From Duganella guangzhouensis (GTDB lineage: Bacteria; Pseudomonadota; Gammaproteobacteria; Burkholderiales; Burkholderiaceae_D): a stretch of 64,000 nt of DNA. Shown piece after piece: positions 34,009 through 42,411 of the stretch. Location of the stretch: assembly GCF_009674535.1 (NCBI RefSeq), contig NZ_WKJK01000022.1, positions 1 to 64,000 on the forward strand. The letters are read 5' to 3'. Under the pieces are notes generated by a model, which saw only the letters and a program-made list of their open reading frames with translations, did no database searches and was not told the DNA's origin. Every line of letters begins with the position of its first letter. The first letter of the stretch is position 1. The position numbers were made by a program, and so were the translations under genes.

Positions 34009-35259
34009 TTACTGCTCTCCAGCGAGGGCGGCGGCTTCGCGCAGCTTGTCCTTCTTGCTCTTGCGCTTACCCTTGATGCCGCCGTTGACGGTATCGGTCA
34101 CGGCGTTGACCGGCGCTGCTACTTCGGTCGGTTCAAAGCCCGCAATCACTTCACGCGGCACGCGCTCGTCCTGGCGCTTTTCTATCAGACGGAAATGCTG
34201 CTCCGCCTCGGCAGTGACGAAGCTGATCGCCACGCCGCTCTCGCCGGCACGGCCGGTGCGGCCGATGCGGTGCGTGTAGTCGACGGCGGAACGCGGCAGA
34301 TCGTAATTGACCACAGCCGGCAAACGCGCGATGTCGATGCCGCGTGCCGCCACGTCGGTCGCTACCAGCACCTGCACATGGCCGGAACGGAAGTCAGTCA
34401 ACGTCTGGGTGCGTGCGCCCTGGCTCAACTCACCGTGAAAAGGCGCGGCGCTGATGCCATTGCGGTTCAATTTATCGGCCACGTGCTCGGTGGCGTACTG
34501 GGTGGCGACAAACACCATCACGCCACGCCATTTGTTTTCGAGGATCAGATGCTTGAGCAGCATGGTACGACGCGGCACGTCCACCGAGATGGCGCGCTGG
34601 GTGATAGCAGGCTTGCTCACCGCCTCGGACTGCACCTCAATGCGCGTCGGCTGGCGCAGCATGCTGTCCGCCAGCTTCTGCACCGCAGGCGGGAAGGTCG
34701 CGGAGAAGAACAGATTCTGACGCTGCTCAGGAAGCAGTTCCAGTATGCGCCCCAGCTCCTCGCTGAAGCCCAGATCCAGCAGGCGGTCCGCCTCGTCCAG
34801 CACCAGCGTGGCGGTGCTGGACAGATTCAGCGCATTGTGATCGACCAGATCGAGCAAACGTCCCGGCGTGGCCACCACGATATCCGCGCCGCCGCGCAGC
34901 GCCATCATCTGCGGGTTGATCGACACGCCACCAAACACAATCGCCACCTTGTACGGCGAGGGCAGATGCGACACCAGCTTGCGCACCACCTCCCCCACCT
35001 GCACCGCCAGCTCGCGCGTCGGCACCAGGATCAGGCCATGCAGCTGGCGCGGGCCGCCACGCTTTTCCAGCAGCGACTGCAGCAGCGGCAGCGCAAAAGC
35101 GGCGGTCTTGCCGGAACCCGTCTGGGCGGCGCCCAGCACATCCTCGCCGCGCAGAATGGCGGGAATGGCGGCGCTTTGAATCGGCGTCGGCTCGTGATAG
35201 CCGATTTCGGCGATGGCGTTAAGCAGTGAGGGTGCAAGGCCCAGCGTGGAGAAAGACAT
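34009..35259 (-). CDS. rhlE: DEAD-box RNA helicase (RhlE-like)
   Basis: 416 residues with all core motifs: PTPIQSAAIPAIL (Q), AQTGSGKT (I), PTRELA (Ia), DEAD with LVLDEADRLLDLGF (II), SATFPP (III), ATDVAARGID (V) and HRIGRTGR (VI). The C-terminal tail is basic (GKRKSKKDKLREA), typical of RhlE. It unwinds structured RNA in ribosome assembly and RNA decay. The start at 35259 is the ATG of MSFSTLGLAPSLL; the frame extends upstream without support. It is divergent from the dipeptidase gene and convergent with the regulator upstream. Confidence 0.95.
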   Translation of the reverse strand: MSFSTLGLAPSLLNAIAEIGYHEPTPIQSAAIPAILRGEDVLGAAQTGSGKTAAFALPLLQSLLEKRGGPRQLHGLILVPTRELAVQVGEVVRKLVSHLPSPYKVAIVFGGVSINPQMMALRGGADIVVATPGRLLDLVDHNALNLSSTATLVLDEADRLLDLGFSEELGRILELLPEQRQNLFFSATFPPAVQKLADSMLRQPTRIEVQSEAVSKPAITQRAISVDVPRRTMLLKHLILENKWRGVMVFVATQYATEHVADKLNRNGISAAPFHGELSQGARTQTLTDFRSGHVQVLVATDVAARGIDIARLPAVVNYDLPRSAVDYTHRIGRTGRAGESGVAISFVTAEAEQHFRLIEKRQDERVPREVIAGFEPTEVAAPVNAVTDTVNGGIKGKRKSKKDKLREAAALAGEQ

Positions 35260-35366
35260 GTCGGCCTTTAGCGTGTGAACAGAAAGCCGCCAGTATAAAG
35301 CATGCGCCGGATTTGCCCTGCGCCGGCTTTCGTGGGAATATAGGCTTTTCACCAACGTTGACGATC

Positions 35367-36356
35367 ATGATTAACTGGGACGCCCACGCCTGCCTGCCAC
35401 AGCACCCGCTTGCCGATTTCACGCCCGTACGCCGGCTGCACGCGGCCGGGGTCAATTATGTGTCGCTCAACGTCGGCGCCGACATGAATCCGGTTTCGCA
35501 GGTGATGTCGGTGATTGCCGGCTACCGCGCCACCATCGCCGCCGATCCGCAGCGCTATGTGCTGGTGAACAGCGTGGACGACATCATCCAGGCCGCCGCC
35601 GATGGCCGCATGGCCATCACCTTCGATCTCGAAGGGTCGATGCCGCTGCTGGACCAGCCGGACATGGTGGCGCTGTATGCGCAGTTGGGCGTGCGCCAGA
35701 TCCACTTCGCCTACAACCGTAACAACAGCGTGGCCGGCGGCTGCCACGACGAACCACGCGGCCTGACCGCACTGGGGCAGCGCATGGTGGAAGCCGTCAA
35801 CGCCAACGGCATCCTGATGGACTGCTCGCATACTGGCCGCCTGTGCAGCCTGGAGATCATGAACGCGTCGTCGCAGCCGGTGATCTTCAGTCACGCCAAT
35901 CCGTACACGCTGGTGCAGCATGGCCGCAACGTCACCGATGAGCAGATCCGCGCTTGTGCCGCGACCGGCGGCGTGGTGTGCGTGTCCGGCCTGTCGTTCT
36001 TCCTCGGCAGCGCGCAACCGGGCGCGGACGACGTGGCGCGCCATGCCGCCTACATCGCCGATCTGGTGGGCGTGAAGCATGTCGGCATCGGCCTCGATAT
36101 CTGCTTCCAGCAGCCTGGCCTGGACGACACACCGCCTGGCGACTTCGATCCAAGCCACTGGTGGCCGGCATCGGCCGGCTACAGCATGGACCAGCCGCCC
36201 AGCTTCACGCCGCCGGAAGTCTGGCGCGAACTGCCGGGCGCACTGCGCAGGGCCGGCATGAGTGACATCGAGATCGAACTGGTCCTCGGCCGCAACATGA
36301 TGCGTGTCGCGCAGCAGGTGTGGAGCGTGCCTGAGCAACTGGCCAAGGCTGCATGA
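35367..36356 (+). CDS. Membrane-dipeptidase family protein (M19)
   Basis: 329 residues of the renal-dipeptidase fold with HANPYTLVQHGRNVTDEQIRACAATGGVVCVSG and HVGIGLDICFQ near the C terminus. Typical members begin with DGHND for metal binding; here the site reads WDAHACLP, so the second acidic metal ligand is cysteine. This variant is a known style among alpha- and betaproteobacterial members, so activity cannot be excluded but differs from the classical site. No signal peptide, so it is probably cytosolic. ATG 35367 is used. Confidence 0.85.
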   Translation: MINWDAHACLPQHPLADFTPVRRLHAAGVNYVSLNVGADMNPVSQVMSVIAGYRATIAADPQRYVLVNSVDDIIQAAADGRMAITFDLEGSMPLLDQPDMVALYAQLGVRQIHFAYNRNNSVAGGCHDEPRGLTALGQRMVEAVNANGILMDCSHTGRLCSLEIMNASSQPVIFSHANPYTLVQHGRNVTDEQIRACAATGGVVCVSGLSFFLGSAQPGADDVARHAAYIADLVGVKHVGIGLDICFQQPGLDDTPPGDFDPSHWWPASAGYSMDQPPSFTPPEVWRELPGALRRAGMSDIEIELVLGRNMMRVAQQVWSVPEQLAKAA

Positions 36357-36902
36357 AGCGCTGCTTGCTGCCAGCACTGCTGTGCGCAATCGCACTGGCC
36401 GTGATGGCGTACGCGGCACCGGCACTGTCACCACGCCGCTGGAGCAAACTCAGGGCTGCTCATCGAACAGCGCCGGCGTTGACGTGGATACCGGCTCCAC
36501 CAGCCCAGGCCTGCTGACCACCTTTGCCTTGCCAGCGGATCCGGGGCATCGCATTCTCAGCCCCTCGCCAGTTCAGGCCGAGGTTCTGCGGCACATCGCA
36601 CGCGAGGTACTGCTGCGGCACGGCGTTCCGCCAGAAGTGGCACGCCAGATGACCGCACGCCCACGCGAAGGAAGCTATGCCATCCCGGCGCACGGCGGCA
36701 CGCCCAGGTTTGGTTCAATCACGCCGAAGGTGAAGCCGACATGAGCTACTACGATTTCCTGACGGCCGCCGATCTCGATGGAGACGGCGGCGATGAAATC
36801 GTCATGACCGGCAGCGGCTACGAATGGTGGTGGTTTGAAGTCTTCGGCCAGCGGCATAAGCAGTGGAAATCACTCGCGAGTGGGGCCGGCGGCGGTTGCT
36901 AA
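36353..36902 (+). pseudogene. Remnant of an exported FG-GAP/VCBS-like protein, two frameshifts
   Basis: A signal peptide (MKRCLLPALLCAIALAVMAYAAP) starts at 36353 but its frame stops after about 55 codons. The protein-like sequence resumes in the next frame (PGHRILSPSPVQAEVLRHIAREVLLRHGVPP, about 36540-36630) and, near 36700, in the third frame (VWFNHAEGEAD, then SYYDFLTAADLDGDGGDEIVMTG). DLDGDGGDEIV is a typical calcium-binding FG-GAP repeat. Reading three frames in sequence gives one coherent exported protein, so I call it a decayed gene; sequencing errors are an alternative. Confidence 0.55.
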
Positions 36903-37771
36903 GCGCCGTAGCGCATCTGCTGGCGTAGCCAGTGCAGGAAGGCGGCGCGGCGTGGGTCGGCCTCGAAAGGCTGTAGCGACAGCAGGCAGTATTCCGAGCC
37001 GTCGCGCACAAAGCCTAACGGTGCGGCCAGACGACCATTGGCCAGTTCTTCCTCCACCATGAACACCGAACCGATGGCGACGCCGAGGCCCGCGCCGGCG
37101 GCTTGCAAGGTCAGATAGAAATGTTCATAGGTCTGCGCGCCATTGTGGGCGGCAGGCATCCCAGTGGCGCCGCGCCATGCCGCCCAAGCGTTTTTGCGCG
37201 ACGATGTGTGCAGCAGCTTTTGCGTCGACAGGTCCAGTTGACGGCGCTTCAATAGCGATGGCGCACACACCGGCCCTATCCACTCGTCGCAGACCTTTTC
37301 GGCGTGCACGCCGGCCTGCCACTGGAAGTCATTGCGCCGCAAGGCTACGTCCACGCCGTCCCGCTGGAAGGCGACCGGGCCGCCGGAGGCAAAGATGTGC
37401 AACTGGACGTCCGGGTGCCGGCGGTGAAAATCCGGCAGACGGGGGATCAGCCACTTCATCGAAATCGTCGGCTCGCAGGACACCACCAGCGGCTGGTGAT
37501 GCGCCGGCTTGCGCAGCGCCTCCACCGCCGTATTCAGATGCCCGAAGGCGTACTGCACGGCGGCCAGCAATTGATCGCCCTGCGGCGTCAGGAACACGCC
37601 GCGATTGCGCCGTTCGAACAACGCCACGCCTAACGACTCTTCCAGCATGCGAATCTGTCGACTGACCGCACCATGGGTCAGATGCAGCTCTTCGCCAGCC
37701 TTGACGAAGCTGCCCAGCCGCGCGGCGGCTTCAAAAAATCGCAAGGAATTCAGCGGTGGCTGGCGGCTCAT
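36899..37771 (-). CDS. LysR-family regulator (GcvA-like)
   Basis: 290 residues. The helix-turn-helix is LNSLRFFEAAARLGSFVKAGEELHLTHGAVSRQIRMLEESLGVALFERRNRGVFLTPQG, with the GcvA-type LTHGAVSRQI motif, followed by an effector domain with a substrate-binding fold. It is divergent from the LysE exporter gene, 96 bp apart, and is its likely regulator. Confidence 0.93.
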   Translation of the reverse strand: MSRQPPLNSLRFFEAAARLGSFVKAGEELHLTHGAVSRQIRMLEESLGVALFERRNRGVFLTPQGDQLLAAVQYAFGHLNTAVEALRKPAHHQPLVVSCEPTISMKWLIPRLPDFHRRHPDVQLHIFASGGPVAFQRDGVDVALRRNDFQWQAGVHAEKVCDEWIGPVCAPSLLKRRQLDLSTQKLLHTSSRKNAWAAWRGATGMPAAHNGAQTYEHFYLTLQAAGAGLGVAIGSVFMVEEELANGRLAAPLGFVRDGSEYCLLSLQPFEADPRRAAFLHWLRQQMRYGA

Positions 37772-37867
37772 ATCTGTCAGTTTTTCTCACACATTAGCGC
37801 AAGCATAAATCGCTTTTCGCGCGCCGGCAACGAAAACATAATGCCCGCACAACCAAGGAGAAAACCC

Positions 37868-38482
37868 ATGAATGAACTGATTGCCGTCGCCCTCATCACC
37901 ATCCTCGCCACCATCAGCCCCGGCCCGGACTTCGCCATGGTCACGCGCAACAGCTATCTGCATGGCCGCAATGCCGGGCTGCTGGCCGCGCTGGGCATAG
38001 GGTTGGGCGTGCAGGTGCACGTGTTCTACACCATGTTCGGCGTGGCGCTGCTGATCGCGCACGCGCCCTTGCTGTTCAATGTAATCCGCATCGCCGGCGC
38101 GGCCTACCTGATCTACATCGGCTGGAAGACCTTCGCCAACCGCGCCAAGCTTAGCATCGACCTGTCCGACGCACCGCCGGTGCCGCCGTTGCGCATGCTG
38201 GCCAGCGGCTTTCTCACCAATGCGCTCAATCCCAAGACCACCATGTTCGTCGTCAGCACCTACACGCAGGTGGTTCATCCCGGCACCAGCCTGCCGACGC
38301 AGTTCGGCTACGGCCTGTTCATGTCACTGACGCATCTGGCCTGGTTTGCGCTAGTGGCGCTGTTTTTCTCACAGCAGGCGCTGCGCGCGCGAGTGTTACG
38401 ACATCAGGGAGCGGTCGACCGCTCCATCGGTTCCATCCTGATGGCGCTGGGGGCGGTGCTGGCCGTCAGCGGCAGCCATTGA
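37868..38482 (+). CDS. LysE/RhtB-family amino-acid exporter
   Basis: 204 residues with six hydrophobic segments. The N-terminal motif ATISPGPDFAMVTRNSYLHG is diagnostic of the RhtB/LysE family, and NPKTTMFVV starts the fourth helix. It exports amino acids or homoserine-like compounds. AAGGAG precedes ATG 37868; longer frames are not used. It overlaps the convergent membrane-protein gene by 79 bp. Confidence 0.93.
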   Translation: MNELIAVALITILATISPGPDFAMVTRNSYLHGRNAGLLAALGIGLGVQVHVFYTMFGVALLIAHAPLLFNVIRIAGAAYLIYIGWKTFANRAKLSIDLSDAPPVPPLRMLASGFLTNALNPKTTMFVVSTYTQVVHPGTSLPTQFGYGLFMSLTHLAWFALVALFFSQQALRARVLRHQGAVDRSIGSILMALGAVLAVSGSH

Positions 38483-38850
38483 AGCACGCCCCAGGCCAGT
38501 TCCGGCACGATGAAAAGCCACAGCAGCGGCGCGCCTGTGGCGACCAGCGCCCAGATCATCCAGGTGGTAAACAGCAGCCGGGCAACGCCGTCAAAGCGGC
38601 CATAACGCGGTTGCGGATCGCTGATGCGCAGCGCGGCCCACACCAGCACCACGCTGCCCAGCAGGCAAGCGAACAGCACGTGGAATGGCGTGAACGCCGG
38701 CAGCGCCGTGCCGCCCAGTGCCTGGTTGATGGCATCCAGCTGCGCGTGCGCGTAGGCGAAGCTCCACGGCGTCGCGAAGGGCGCGGTCACGACCAGGTCG
38801 TAGATGGCGCTGCCGAGGACAATTTTGCGGAAGGTGGTGGATGTGAGCAT
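38404..38850 (-). CDS. Small four-helix membrane protein, MerR target
   Basis: 148 residues with four hydrophobic segments and no recognised family. The start at 38850 (MLTSTTFRKIVLGSAIYDLV) has GGAGAC upstream and is preceded by a promoter with a 20-bp spacer typical of MerR activation (see 38879-38910). It is divergent from that MerR gene. The 3' end overlaps the LysE gene by 79 bp, so the last 26 residues are encoded opposite the LysE C terminus; this may be an over-long reading. Confidence 0.65.
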   Translation of the reverse strand: MLTSTTFRKIVLGSAIYDLVVTAPFATPWSFAYAHAQLDAINQALGGTALPAFTPFHVLFACLLGSVVLVWAALRISDPQPRYGRFDGVARLLFTTWMIWALVATGAPLLWLFIVPELAWGVLQWLPLTASTAPSAIRMEPMERSTAP

Positions 38851-38878
38851 GCGGGTCTCCTGTTTCAAAGTTGGAGCC

Positions 38879-38910
38879 ATGCTAAAGGCTGGAGTACACT
38901 CCAGGGTCAA
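38879..38910 (-). promoter_or_regulatory. MerR-type long-spacer promoter and operator
   Basis: On the minus strand a -35 TTGACC (complement of 38905-38910) and a -10 TAGCAT (complement of 38879-38884) are 20 bp apart instead of 17. Between them is the palindrome CTGGAGT-AC-ACTCCAG (plus strand 38889-38904). This is the standard structure of promoters activated by MerR proteins twisting the DNA. A third half-site CTGGAGT lies at 38918-38924 before the merR gene. Confidence 0.85.
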
Positions 38911-38930
38911 GCACAATCTGGAGTCCCTGC

Positions 38931-39293
38931 ATGCAAATTGGAGAAGTGGCCGAGGCCACCGGCCTGAGTCGCGATACCTTGCGCTTCTATGAGAAGCGCG
39001 GCCTGCTGCGCGCGCGCCGCAACGCCAATGGCTATCGCGACTATCCGCCACAGGCGGTGGACTGGCTGCGTTACATCCGGCTGGCGCAGACGCTGGGCTT
39101 CACGCTGGCCGAAATCGAGGCCGACCTGCCGCTGCTGGCCGATCCCGACGCCGCCGCGCCGCAGCTGCGAGCGGCGCTGGAGCGCAAGCTGGCCGACATC
39201 GACCAGCGCATCCACGGCCTGCACCTGCTGCGCGGCGAGCTGGAACGCCGCCTCGGCGAGGACATGCAAGCCTGCCCGCTGCAAGCTACTTGA
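38931..39293 (+). CDS. MerR-family transcriptional regulator
   Basis: 120 residues with the winged helix (MQIGEVAEATGLSRDTLRFYEKRGLLRARRNANGYRDYPPQAVDWLRYIRLAQTLGF), an antiparallel dimerisation helix, and C-terminal cysteines limited to one (ACPLQAT), so a metal site is not obvious. Its own upstream half-site and the divergent long-spacer promoter make the adjacent membrane protein its target. Signal unknown. Confidence 0.93.
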   Translation: MQIGEVAEATGLSRDTLRFYEKRGLLRARRNANGYRDYPPQAVDWLRYIRLAQTLGFTLAEIEADLPLLADPDAAAPQLRAALERKLADIDQRIHGLHLLRGELERRLGEDMQACPLQAT

Positions 39294-41103
39294 ATTTATC
39301 GCAGAGGTTCCCTTCCACGAACTCCGGCTCGAGCTCCACGCGCTGGCCGCCGACGTTCAGATCCTTGAAGCTCGGCTCGACCACGCTGTAAGCGCCTTGG
39401 CGCAGCTTTTCCAGCAAGGGCTGGCACACCGACAGCCGATAGCTCAGATGGGCAATCGCCTTCCAGCTGCCATCCTCCCCTTCGCCATACACCACGCTGT
39501 GGGCGCCACGCGGCGCTTCCACCAGCAGGATCTCCGGCTTGCCATCGCCGGTCAGATCCAGCACAAAAGCATCGCACTTGCCCTCCGCGCTCGTCAGGCA
39601 GGATGGCTTGACGTTATCGAGGATGGCGTCCCATTTCTGAGCGAGGAAGCTGGCCGGCAGTTGCACGCCGGCCGGCCACACGGTGAGATTAGTCGCCACC
39701 GAGACCGGCGCGCTGGCGCGCGGCGACGCCCGCCAACGATCCTTGTCTGGCAGCGCCAGCGCCGCCGTGGCCTCGCGCTGTAATAGCGCGGCATTGGGGC
39801 CGGTGGCCTGCTTCAGCCGCTCCAGCGCCGCCTTGCCATAACGGCCGCCCTCATAGCGCAGATAGCGGAAATCGAAACGCTCGGCGGCGGTCTTGCCCCG
39901 CTCCAGCCGCGCCACCTGGCTATTGACGCCGATGCGCGCCGGATCGGCAATCGGCGTGAACAGGGACAGTAGCACGGCCAGAATCAGAAACGCCGCGCCG
40001 ATGTTAACCGTGGTGAGTGGCGCCAGCCAAGTATCGTACTGGTAGGCCGCCCACAGATAGCCAATCGCGTAGCACGACGCCACCAGCAAACAGGCGGCGG
40101 CGATCACGCGGTCCGTAGTCCAGCCATACTGCGCCACCCGCAACCCGAGCGCGTAAATGCCGACCATGGTCACCGGCAGAATCACGATCGCCGCAGTGCG
40201 CGCGGCCACGCGCAGCGGCAGAGCCACTTTGGCGTCGCCATTCTGGAACGCGGCGTTGGTCAGCACCAGCAGCACGGCGGCGGCGCTCAACAGCACGGCG
40301 GTGGCGTGCCGCGTCTCCCACAGCGCGGTCAGGCCGGTGAACGGCAACGTGCACAGGAAGCCGGTGACCAGTACCACCGCCACCGGCAAAATCCACGACA
40401 TCAGCACCAGCAGCAAAGTGCGGATGCCGCGCACGATGGCGGGCCGCACGTCCGTCACATGCATGGCGCAGGAAAAGGCGGTGCAGATCACTGGCACGTT
40501 GAACCACGATTTCTGCAGCAGCTCGCGCAGGAAGCGCAGCTTGACCAGCATGAACAGCTCCGCCCCCAACATCAACACCAGGAACAGCGCGCCGACAAAG
40601 AATGCGGAAAACAACAGTTGTATAGCCAGCTTCCACGCGGTTTCGAAGTAGGCGTTGTAGCTGGCGATGCGCCGGCCCTCCTGCGCGCCGGCCGTCACCA
40701 TGCTGTGGGCGATGAAGAAGAACACGCCGCTGAAACTCACCACCAGCGTGGATGGCGAGAACACCGGCTTTTGGTCCCAGTTGCTGAGCAGCGGCCAGGC
40801 ATTCAGTCCGCGCCAGCTGTCGTGCAGCGACAGCACCAGCAGCACCGCCAGCGCCACCAGCAGCCAGATGGCGGCCTTGCGCGGCGCCAGATGCCCCAGG
40901 CTGGAGATGGACAGCACCGGCAATATCAGCAGCACGGTGGTCAAAGGCCCCATCAGATACGGCTCGGTGGCCGGCCAGGCGAGGTCGCGGTGCGCCGCGT
41001 ACAGCCAGTACAGCAGCACGCCCTGTAATAGCCCGATGGCCAGCCGCGCCGCCATTACGCGCCGGCTGACCTCCTGATCCAGCGTGATTTCGTGTTGTTC
41101 CAT
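39286..41103 (-). CDS. DUF4153 membrane protein
   Basis: 605 residues with about ten to twelve hydrophobic segments in the first 370 residues and a soluble C-terminal domain (from about 400) with LDLTGDGKPEILLVEAP, an FG-GAP-like Asp-rich segment. The N-terminal pattern (RLAIGLLQGVLLYWLY; PYLMGPLTTVLLILPVL) matches DUF4153. Function unknown. It overlaps the MerR gene by 8 bp and is divergent from dapC. Confidence 0.85.
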   Translation of the reverse strand: MEQHEITLDQEVSRRVMAARLAIGLLQGVLLYWLYAAHRDLAWPATEPYLMGPLTTVLLILPVLSISSLGHLAPRKAAIWLLVALAVLLVLSLHDSWRGLNAWPLLSNWDQKPVFSPSTLVVSFSGVFFFIAHSMVTAGAQEGRRIASYNAYFETAWKLAIQLLFSAFFVGALFLVLMLGAELFMLVKLRFLRELLQKSWFNVPVICTAFSCAMHVTDVRPAIVRGIRTLLLVLMSWILPVAVVLVTGFLCTLPFTGLTALWETRHATAVLLSAAAVLLVLTNAAFQNGDAKVALPLRVAARTAAIVILPVTMVGIYALGLRVAQYGWTTDRVIAAACLLVASCYAIGYLWAAYQYDTWLAPLTTVNIGAAFLILAVLLSLFTPIADPARIGVNSQVARLERGKTAAERFDFRYLRYEGGRYGKAALERLKQATGPNAALLQREATAALALPDKDRWRASPRASAPVSVATNLTVWPAGVQLPASFLAQKWDAILDNVKPSCLTSAEGKCDAFVLDLTGDGKPEILLVEAPRGAHSVVYGEGEDGSWKAIAHLSYRLSVCQPLLEKLRQGAYSVVEPSFKDLNVGGQRVELEPEFVEGNLCDKFK

Positions 41104-41149
41104 ACCCCGCCCACATTATCAATTCAGTTATTTTAATAATTTAGCATGG

Positions 41150-41179
41150 ATGACCGGTCCGACGATGACACGTTATAAT
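41150..41179 (+). promoter_or_regulatory. Sigma-70 promoter of dapC
   Basis: A -35-like ATGACC (41150-41155) and TATAAT (41174-41179) are separated by 18 bp. TATAAT ends 8 bases before the dapC ATG, so transcription should start 1-3 bases before the start codon, with no room for a ribosome site. Confidence 0.6.
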
Positions 41180-41187
41180 CAAAGACT

Positions 41188-42396
41188 ATGAATCCACTTC
41201 TCGACAAACTCCATTCCTACCCGTTCGAAAAACTGCGCCTGCTGTTTGAGCAAGTAACGCCCAACCCGCAGTACAAGGCCATCAGCCTGGGCATGGGTGA
41301 ACCTAAACACCCAACGCCGGCCTTCATCAAGCAAGCGCTGATCGACAACCTGGATGGCCTGGCCGTCTACCCGACCACCCTCGGCACGCCGGAAATGCGC
41401 GCCGCGATCGCCGGCTGGCTGGAACGCCGTTACGACATTCCCAAGCTGAATCCCGCTACTCAGGTGCTGCCGGTGAACGGCTCGCGCGAGGCGCTGTTCG
41501 CGCTGGCGCAGGCGGTGATCGACAAGGACGCCAACTCGCTGGTGATTTCACCGAATCCGTTTTACCAGATTTATGAAGGTGCCGCCTACCTGGCCGGCGC
41601 CGAGCCTTATTTCGTCAACTCCGACCCGGCCCGCAATTTCGGCTGCGACTACGACAGCATTCCGGAAGAAGTGTGGAAGCGCGTGGCGCTGCTGTTCGTC
41701 TGCTCGCCGGGTAATCCGACCGGCGCCGTGCTGTCGCTGACCGATTGGGAAAACCTGTTCGCGCTGTCCGAGCGCTATGGCTTCATCATCGCCTCCGACG
41801 AGTGCTACTCCGAGATCTACTTCGGCGACGAGCCGCCGCTGGGCGCGATGGAAGCCGCCCACAAACTGGGCCTGACCAGCATCGGCGAGCCATATAAACG
41901 GCTGGTGGTGTTCAGCAGCCTGTCCAAGCGCTCCAACGTGCCGGGCCTGCGTTCCGGCTTTGTGGCCGGCGATGCCGACGTACTGAAAAAATTCCTGTTG
42001 TACCGCACCTATCACGGCGGCGCCATGAGCACCTCCGTGCAAGCTGCGTCGATCGCGGCCTGGAACGACGAAACCCACGTCGAACAGAACCGCGAAATGT
42101 ATTGCGCCAAGTTCAACGCCATCACGCCCCTGCTGCAGGAAGTGCTGGACGTGGAACTGCCGGACGCCAGCTTCTACCTGTGGGCGGACGTCACCCGTAC
42201 CGGCTTGTCCGATACCGAATTCGCCCAACGCCTGTACGCCGAATATAATGTCACTGTACTGCCAGGCAGCTACCTGGCGCGCGAAGCGCACGGCATCAAT
42301 CCCGGCGCCAACCGCATCCGCATGGCGCTGGTCGCCGAAACGGCGGAAGGCCTGGAAGCCGCGCAGCGCATCGTCAAATTCTGCAAGTCCCTTTAA
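41188..42396 (+). CDS. dapC: Succinyldiaminopimelate transaminase
   Basis: 402 residues, PLP fold-type I. The N-terminal blocks PFEKLRLLFEQVTPNPQYKAISLGMGEPKHPTP and the PLP lysine in FSSLSKRSNVPGLRSGFVAG are typical of DapC. It converts N-succinyl-2-amino-6-ketopimelate to N-succinyl-diaminopimelate in lysine and peptidoglycan synthesis. It is directly followed by dapD (15 bp). The -10 box lies just before the start, so the mRNA may be leaderless. Confidence 0.95.
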   Translation: MNPLLDKLHSYPFEKLRLLFEQVTPNPQYKAISLGMGEPKHPTPAFIKQALIDNLDGLAVYPTTLGTPEMRAAIAGWLERRYDIPKLNPATQVLPVNGSREALFALAQAVIDKDANSLVISPNPFYQIYEGAAYLAGAEPYFVNSDPARNFGCDYDSIPEEVWKRVALLFVCSPGNPTGAVLSLTDWENLFALSERYGFIIASDECYSEIYFGDEPPLGAMEAAHKLGLTSIGEPYKRLVVFSSLSKRSNVPGLRSGFVAGDADVLKKFLLYRTYHGGAMSTSVQAASIAAWNDETHVEQNREMYCAKFNAITPLLQEVLDVELPDASFYLWADVTRTGLSDTEFAQRLYAEYNVTVLPGSYLAREAHGINPGANRIRMALVAETAEGLEAAQRIVKFCKSL

Positions 42397-42411
42397 TTAT
42401 CGAGTCCTATC

